From Acidimicrobiia bacterium (GTDB lineage Bacteria; Actinomycetota; Acidimicrobiia; Spongiisociales; ZC4RG35): 5,162 bases of DNA. Below are positions 1 to 5,162 of this stretch, piece after piece. The position numbers and the translations under genes are program-made. Within the stretch, counting starts at the first letter, position 1, and each line of letters starts with the position of its first letter. The stretch is from the NCBI GenBank assembly GCA_009377735.1, contig WHTL01000290.1:1-5162 (forward strand). Reading direction: 5' to 3'. A model generated the notes under the pieces. It made no database searches and was not told the DNA's origin. It saw only the letters and a list, made by a program, of their open reading frames with translations.

Positions 1-187
1 ACTCAAAGAGACGACGGGCCATTTGCGTGTCGAATTCTCCGGGTCCCAGCTTCCCGTCGGGGCCTGGGCCCAGATCGTCGTCGACACTGAACGATCGGCC
101 ATTCTGGCCGCTGATGCTCCGATCGGTGTCGACAACCAGCAAGTCGCCCACCGTTGTGGTCTTGTTGATCTCGATGGTCTGGCCCAT
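1..187 (-). CDS. Hypothetical small acidic protein, N-terminal 62 codons (truncated by window edge)
   Basis: I do not recognise this gene. Reading leftwards from the ATG at 185-187, the frame stays open for 62 codons to the window edge, so only the N-terminus is visible. It starts MGQTIEINKTTTVGDLLVVD, continues with an acidic Gly/Asp/Pro-rich stretch (DDDLGPGPDGKLGPGEF, 36-52) and ends at MARRLFE (56-62). No signal peptide or membrane segment is visible. An in-frame TAG lies four codons upstream of the ATG, so the start cannot move further upstream. The ATG is 23 bases after the pyk stop on the same strand, and no clear Shine-Dalgarno sequence precedes it; translation could be coupled to pyk. 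A hydrophobic strand (DLLVVDTD), a Gly/Asp-rich linker, then A-R-R-L-F-E faintly recalls the start of Nfu-type N-terminal domains. That is only a visual impression. The missing C-terminal part is needed to name it. Confidence 0.6.
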   Translation of the reverse strand, partial: MGQTIEINKTTTVGDLLVVDTDRSISGQNGRSFSVDDDLGPGPDGKLGPGEFDTQMARRLFE

Positions 188-210
188 GAAGCGATTCTAG
201 AGCGTCGAGA

Positions 211-1683
211 TCAGGCGTCGTCATTCTGCTCTCCGGGAAGGGCACCCATGAGATGGGCATCTATCCCCTGGTCCCGCTCCCCTATGTATTGCACCATCAC
301 CAAGTTCGTTGATGCTTGTTGGTTGGGGGGCACACCGGCGACGATAACGATGGCGTCCCCACGCTCGGCCAGACCCTCGGTCTCGACGAACTCCTCCCCC
401 GCGGCGATCATGTGGTCGGTGAAATCGAAGCGGTCCAGGTAGAAGGGCTGGACACCCCAGTAGAGAGCCATTCGGTTGAGGGTGGCGTGAATGGGGCTGA
501 AGGCGACGACCTTGGCGAGGGGTCGGTACTTGGAGATGAGAAAGGCGGTGTTACCCGACTCCGTGAAGGCGACGATGGTGTCGATATCGAGCCGTGCGGT
601 GGTCTCGGCTGCAGCTTGTGCAACAGCGGAGGCTTTTTTGTCCCTGGCGCCGAAGAATGGGAGACGGCGATCGGGCTTGTGGAGGACATCATCCTCCACG
701 GCCTGACAGATCCGACCCATGACCTCGACCGTGCGATTGGGGAACTGCCCGACCGCCGTCTCCGCCGACAGCATGACCGCATCGGTACCACCCATCACGG
801 CGGTCGCTACATCGGTCACCTCTGCTCTGGTGGGGCGGGGTGACGACGTCATCGATTCCAGCATCTCCGTTGCCGTGATAGTGAGACGACCGGCAGCGTT
901 GCCCCGGCTCAGGATGTCATTCTGTATCAGGGGGATCCGCTCCAGGGGCAACTGCACCCCGAGGTCCCCCCTGGCCACCATGACGCCGGCCGCCACCTCG
1001 AGGATGTCGTCGAGGTTCTCGTACGCGGCGGCCAGCTCGATCTTGGCGATCACGGGCACACCGCCCGCCAGATCACGGACCTGCTCCACGTCCTTGCCGC
1101 TACGAACGAACGAGGCACCCACGTAATCGACCTCCAGCTCCTTCCCGAACTCCAGATCGGCCAGGTCCTGTTCGGTGAGGGAGGACGCAGTGAGGTCACT
1201 GTCGGGGAACGCCACACCCTTGTGGTCCCCCAACTCCCCACCAAGGATGACATCCGCTTCGAGATGGTCCTGGTTGGTGTCGGTCACGGTAAGCCGTAGT
1301 AGTCCGTCAGACAGCACCACCCGGTCTCCCACCTCGATATCGGTTAGGAGTGGCTCGTAGACAACAGGGATGAGCTCGTCCGTACCCACCACATTGTCGG
1401 GGACGAGCCGTACCCGACTGCCCCTCTCGAGATGGACGGCACCACCCAGAAACTCCCCGACTCGCAGCTTGGGGCCCTGGATGTCCTGGAGGACACCGAC
1501 TGGTGTTCCTTCCTTCTCGGACTCCTCCCGCACCCAGGAGCAGACCTTGCGGTGCGTCTCATGGTCCCCGTGGGAGAAATTCATCCGGGCGACGTTCATC
1601 CCCGCCCGGATCAAACCGCGTATCCCCTCCTGGCTGGCCGTGGCAGGACCGATCGTGGCCACGATCTTGGTATGACGAAACAT
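211..1683 (-). CDS. pyk: Pyruvate kinase
   Basis: Pyruvate kinase transfers phosphate from phosphoenolpyruvate to ADP, the last step of glycolysis, in the cytoplasm. The 490 residues cover the standard A-B-A-C architecture; the extra PEP-utiliser domain of some bacterial enzymes is absent. Visible motifs are TKIVATIGPA (5-14), MNVARMNFSHGD (29-40; R33, N35, S37), LQDIQGPKLRVG (65-76; D67, K72), a B domain at about 72-165, KIE with catalytic K214 and metal ligand E216, MVARGDLG (235-242; D240), TATEMLESM (270-278) and PRPTRAEVTDVATAVMGGTDAVMLSAETA (from 282). The C domain begins near 347; TESGNTAFLISKYRP (374-388) is where the phosphate loop for sugar-phosphate effectors lies in relatives. E103 aligns by eye with the glutamate that marks potassium-dependent enzymes. 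The segment after E216 is unusual (L217, A218, A219, A220, Y221). The ATG is the only plausible start: an in-frame TAG lies three codons upstream and TKIVATIGP begins at residue 5. Confidence 0.97.
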   Translation of the reverse strand: MFRHTKIVATIGPATASQEGIRGLIRAGMNVARMNFSHGDHETHRKVCSWVREESEKEGTPVGVLQDIQGPKLRVGEFLGGAVHLERGSRVRLVPDNVVGTDELIPVVYEPLLTDIEVGDRVVLSDGLLRLTVTDTNQDHLEADVILGGELGDHKGVAFPDSDLTASSLTEQDLADLEFGKELEVDYVGASFVRSGKDVEQVRDLAGGVPVIAKIELAAAYENLDDILEVAAGVMVARGDLGVQLPLERIPLIQNDILSRGNAAGRLTITATEMLESMTSSPRPTRAEVTDVATAVMGGTDAVMLSAETAVGQFPNRTVEVMGRICQAVEDDVLHKPDRRLPFFGARDKKASAVAQAAAETTARLDIDTIVAFTESGNTAFLISKYRPLAKVVAFSPIHATLNRMALYWGVQPFYLDRFDFTDHMIAAGEEFVETEGLAERGDAIVIVAGVPPNQQASTNLVMVQYIGERDQGIDAHLMGALPGEQNDDA

Positions 1684-1701
1684 CCTCCCAAACTAGCTCC
1701 T
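1684..1701 (-). promoter_or_regulatory. Unusual ribosome-binding region of pyk
   Basis: Two purine-rich elements precede the pyk ATG. GGGAGG (1684-1689) touches the start codon with no spacer, which is too close for normal Shine-Dalgarno pairing. AGGAG (1697-1701) lies 13 bases away, which is longer than usual. An in-frame TAG at 1693-1695 between them rules out a further upstream start. AGGAG is the likelier working site. Confidence 0.45.
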
Positions 1702-1759
1702 ACGTCCCGAGCGCGCCGTGATCTGGTGGGGGAACAATCCCCGTGGGGCAGGAACCTTG
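1684..1759 (-). other. gatB-pyk intergenic gap without clear terminator
   Basis: This is the only gap between the complete genes. The best hairpin is GGGGA (1729-1733) with TCCCC (1738-1742) and a four-base loop; no T-run follows it on the gatB strand, so it is a poor intrinsic terminator. No strong -10/-35 pair for pyk is evident. Readthrough from gatB into pyk is therefore plausible, but a factor-dependent stop or a weak separate promoter cannot be excluded. Confidence 0.5.
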
Positions 1760-3219
<1,460 letters not shown>

Positions 3220-3223
<4 letters not shown>

Positions 3224-4686
3224 ACGGGGCTCCCGGCGAGGGCGGGCCGGGCATCGAAATCCGCCAGCCTCTCGACCTCGGCTGCGACCGCCAGCATCCT
3301 TGCCTCACCGAAGGCAGGAGCGTGGATCTGGAACCCTACCGGTAGACCGGCGTCGTCCACGGCGATCGGAACCGACACTGCCGGATGACCGGTCAGGTTG
3401 GAAGGGGCGGTGGCGACGTCGGAGAAGTACATGGCAAGAGGGTCATCCGTCTTGGACCCGATCCCGAAGGCGGTAGTCGGCGTTGTCGGTGACACCAGCA
3501 CATCGAAGTCCTGATACACCCGGGTCATCTCATTGGCGAGATGGGTTCGCACTCGCTGCGCTTGCCCATAAAAGGCATCGTGGTAGCCGGCCGAGAGAGC
3601 GAAGGTCCCCAGAAGGATGCGTCGTATCACCTCGGGGCCGAACCCTGATGCTCTGGTGGCGCTCATCATCCGTTCCGAAGTGGCACCGTCCTCACGCAGG
3701 CCATAACGCACCCCGTCGAATCTAGCCAGGTTGCCCGAAGCCTCCGAAGGCGCCACTAGGTAATAGGCCGGGAGGGCGGCGTCGATCGCCGGGATCGATA
3801 TCTCCTCCAGCGAGGCGCCCTCATCGGACAGACGGTTGATCATGGCGCTCACCGCGTCGGTCACACCCGGCTCGAATGCCTCACCGGAGAGCTGGCTGAT
3901 CACCCCTATACGGAGCCCGTCGAGAGCGACAGTCGGTGAGGAGATGTCCGGAAAATCGCCTCTCCACGACGTGGCGTCTCCGGGATCATGACCCCAAGTC
4001 GCCTCCAGGAGAATCCGGGCATCCTCCACGGTTCGGGCGAGGGGACCGATCTGGTCGAGGGATGACGCAAAAGCCACGAGACCGCGACGACTCACCGTGC
4101 CGTAGGTGGGTTTGAGCCCCACCACACCACACAGGGCTGCTGGTTGTCTGATGGAACCACCGGTGTCCGAGCCGAACGCACCGAAGGAGGATCCAACACT
4201 GACGCTGGCGGCCGAGCCCCCAGAGGAACCACCCGGCACCTTGTCGGTGTCCCACGGGTTGCGTGTGGGGCCAAACGCCGAGTTCTCGGTGGACGAGCCC
4301 ATGGCGAACTCATCGAGGTTTGTCTTGCCGGTCAAGACCGCCCCGGCCTCTTTGAGAAGACCGACGACATGGGCGTCGTAGGGGGCCACCCATCCCGTGA
4401 GGATCTGGGAGGCACAGGTGGTCTCCAACCCATCGATGTTCATGTTGTCCTTCACCGCGAGTGGGATTCCGTGGAGTGGACCCCGATCGTTCCCGGCGGC
4501 CAGCTCCCGGTCGGCTTCCTCGGCGGCGGCGCGGGCACCGTCGTGATCGATGTGCAGATAGCAGTGCAACTCCGCTTCGGTGTGGTTGGCACGGGCGAGT
4601 GATGCCTCGAGCAGATCCACCGCGGTGTGATCCCCCTTGCGCAAACCTTCCGCTGCCGTGACGATGTCGAGTTCGGCGAGATTCAT
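3220..4686 (-). CDS. gatA: Glutamyl/aspartyl-tRNA amidotransferase subunit A (glutaminase subunit)
   Basis: GatA is the amidase-signature subunit. It hydrolyses glutamine and sends the ammonia through a tunnel to GatB. The 488 residues are full length for the family. The Ser-cis-Ser-Lys triad is intact: K79 in GIPLAVKDN, S154 in PGGSSGGSAA and S178 in SDTGGSIRQPA. These positions agree with the numbering I remember for Staphylococcus aureus GatA. Residues expected to hold glutamine are also present: Y309, R355/R356 in RRILLGTFALSAGYHDAFY, and D423 in SDVATAPSNLTGHP. The segment between the two serines (SVSVGSSFGAFG, 161-172) is more serine- and phenylalanine-rich than the common alanine-rich version but has the same length. 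The ATG overlaps the gatC stop as ATGA, with GAGGG nine bases upstream. The final TGA overlaps the gatB start in the same way. The GatC and GatB neighbours separate it from the many stand-alone amidases of this fold. Confidence 0.98.
3230..3234 (-). promoter_or_regulatory. Ribosome binding site of gatB
   Basis: GGGAG on the minus strand, six bases before the gatB ATG and inside the last codons of gatA. The spacing is good, and it supports the overlapping ATG as the real start. Confidence 0.65.
4683..4686 (-). other. gatC/gatA ATGA stop-start overlap
   Basis: The gatC stop TGA (4685-4683) shares bases with the gatA ATG (4686-4684). This arrangement usually allows a terminating ribosome to reinitiate. 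A GAGGG at 4696-4700, nine bases before the ATG inside the gatC tail, may assist. It fits balanced production of two subunits of one complex. Confidence 0.95.
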
Positions 4687-5009
4687 TTCCCCGTGCCCTC
4701 GTCCCCCTCGTCCTCACCGAGTGAAGGGGGGACCACTAAGAAACCATCCTCCGTGGCGGGCGCATTATCAAGGACGCGTTCGCGGTCCAGTGACGCCACA
4801 ACCACATCATCTCGGAGTGAGTTGTCCATGCCCATGGGATGGCTCATCTCGGGGAGCCCCTCGGTATCGATCGCCTGGACATCGGCGGCATAGGCGACGA
4901 TATCTTGGAGTTGGGCGCCGTAATGCTCCAGCTGCTCAGGGTCAAGGTCGAGCCTGGCAAGCCTGGCCACATGGACGATGTCGATCTGGGGATCTGCTCC
5001 GGTGTTCAT
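4683..5009 (-). CDS. gatC: Glutamyl/aspartyl-tRNA amidotransferase subunit C
   Basis: GatC is the small non-catalytic subunit of GatCAB. In known structures it wraps around the GatA-GatB interface and stabilises the complex in the cytoplasm. The 108-residue product has the usual family length (about 95-105) with a slightly longer acidic tail. Family wording is clear: a first helix with HVARLARLDLDPEQ (13-26), a second helix QLQDIVAYAADVQAIDTEG (33-51), then SHPMGMDNSLRDD (56-68) and the C-terminal NAPATEDGFLVVP (82-94), which matches the conserved 'NAP..ED..F.VP' ending. The ATG at 5007-5009 is chosen because residues upstream of it in the same frame are low-complexity and unlike GatC. The frame is nevertheless open to the window edge, and the ATG has no Shine-Dalgarno sequence, so the exact start is less certain than the gene. 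Its stop overlaps the gatA start. Confidence 0.95.
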   Translation of the reverse strand: MNTGADPQIDIVHVARLARLDLDPEQLEHYGAQLQDIVAYAADVQAIDTEGLPEMSHPMGMDNSLRDDVVVASLDRERVLDNAPATEDGFLVVPPSLGEDEGDEGTGK

Positions 5010-5020
5010 GACAGGGATCA

Positions 5021-5026
5021 AGGCTA
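5021..5026 (-). promoter_or_regulatory. Possible -10 element for gatC
   Basis: On the gatC strand this reads TAGCCT, which fits the loose actinobacterial TANNNT pattern. Its downstream edge is 11 bases before the gatC ATG. Transcription starting the usual 6-7 bases later would leave a leader of only about five bases, which fits the absence of a Shine-Dalgarno sequence. No good -35 hexamer lies 16-18 bases upstream. TANNNT is common by chance, so this is only a candidate. Confidence 0.2.
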
Positions 5027-5099
5027 GTGGTGTGTCCTTGAATTGATGCCGCGGTGTCGCCGAGGCATCGGCGTCGATGGCAAGGACGCAGGACGAAGG

Positions 5100-5117
5100 C
5101 GCACCCAATGCGGTGCG
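5100..5117 (-). other. GC-rich hairpin in the gatC leader
   Basis: CGCACC (5100-5105) and GGTGCG (5112-5117) are perfect reverse complements separated by the six-base loop CAATGC. On the gatC strand the hairpin reads CGCACC-GCATTG-GGTGCG. No run of T follows on either strand, so it is not a standard intrinsic terminator. It could be an RNA structure, an operator-like palindrome or chance. Confidence 0.4.
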
Positions 5118-5150
5118 TCTAGGACGAGGACGCAGCAAGCGGCGTCTAGG
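5115..5150. repeat. Two direct copies of GCGTCTAGG
   Basis: The nine-base word GCGTCTAGG occurs exactly at 5115-5123 and 5142-5150, 27 bases start to start, on the plus strand (CCTAGACGC on the gatC strand). Between and beside the copies, AGGACG occurs at 5121-5126 and 5127-5132, with further copies at 5083-5088 and 5090-5095. The bases flanking the nine-base word differ, so the repeat is short. It could be a pair of protein-binding sites or low-complexity drift. Confidence 0.5.
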
Positions 5151-5162
5151 CCCGGCGAGACT

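Larger units (their letters stand above)
5010..5162 (-). promoter_or_regulatory. Leader region upstream of gatC
   Basis: This 153-base stretch lies between the right edge and the gatC ATG. I see no tRNA, no convincing gene and no T-tract terminator. The gatC frame stays open through it to the edge, reading as an Arg/Pro/Ala-rich sequence with a TTG codon at 5136-5138 as the only notable upstream start. This looks like an untranslated GC-rich leader, not an N-terminal domain. It contains two copies of GCGTCTAGG, four AGGACG hexamers and a 6-bp hairpin (listed separately). The end of an upstream gene, if it exists, lies outside the window. The promoter of the gat genes is probably here or just beyond the edge. 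Confidence 0.45.

Noticed and set aside
161..172. Unusual Ser/Phe-rich segment in pyk-side coordinates suspected as a frameshift in GatA
   Set aside because: The odd SVSVGSSFGAFG segment is at GatA residues 161-172 (roughly plus-strand 4171-4206), not at these base positions. Its length matches the family and both flanking catalytic serines are in frame, so there is no frameshift.
316..843. Plus-strand open frames opposite pyk (175 codons, and another at 23-442)
   Set aside because: Antisense shadows of pyk and the partial ORF; their Gly/Asp/Val-rich translations mirror the third-codon-position GC of the real gene.
1729..1742. Intrinsic terminator after gatB
   Set aside because: The hairpin has only five base pairs and no T-run follows it on the transcribed strand.
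5010..5138. N-terminal extension of GatC starting at the TTG at 5136-5138
   Set aside because: The added 43 residues are low-complexity and unlike any GatC. The ATG at 5009 gives the normal family length. It is kept only as an open question in the findings.
5100..5162. tRNA gene or terminator end of an upstream gene near the right edge
   Set aside because: No cloverleaf arms, no TTC loop signature and no T-tract could be found; only a short hairpin and short repeats are present.

Overview
The window is a compact, entirely minus-strand block of housekeeping genes from a high-GC bacterium. In transcription order (right to left) it holds gatC, gatA and gatB (the three subunits of the tRNA-dependent amidotransferase GatCAB), then pyk (pyruvate kinase), then the first 62 codons of an unrecognised small acidic protein that runs off the left edge. 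High GC and the protein wording (for example the HVARLARL start of GatC) fit an actinobacterium. That placement is an inference from general appearance; no taxonomic marker in the window proves it.

Layout: 5010-5162 is the leader in front of gatC, with short direct repeats and a GC-rich hairpin but no recognisable gene. gatC (4683-5009), gatA (3220-4686) and gatB (1760-3223) are locked together by two ATGA stop/start overlaps, which suggests translational coupling and an equimolar complex. A 76-base gap without a convincing terminator separates gatB from pyk (211-1683). A 23-base gap separates pyk from the partial ORF (1-187). There is no gene-sized empty stretch.

Function: GatCAB converts misacylated Glu-tRNA(Gln), and in many bacteria Asp-tRNA(Asn), into Gln-tRNA(Gln) and Asn-tRNA(Asn). 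GatA releases ammonia from glutamine, GatB phosphorylates and amidates the tRNA-bound residue, and GatC is the clamp between them. Its presence suggests that the cell may lack glutaminyl-tRNA synthetase, although this window cannot show that. Pyruvate kinase makes ATP and pyruvate at the end of glycolysis. Its position behind gatB looks like operon packing, not a shared pathway.

I found no mobile element, CRISPR array, RNA gene or new defence-like system. The points worth a second look are modest: the truncated unknown ORF, an altered active-site signature in pyruvate kinase, the odd ribosome-binding arrangement of pyk, and the repeat-bearing gatC leader with no Shine-Dalgarno sequence.
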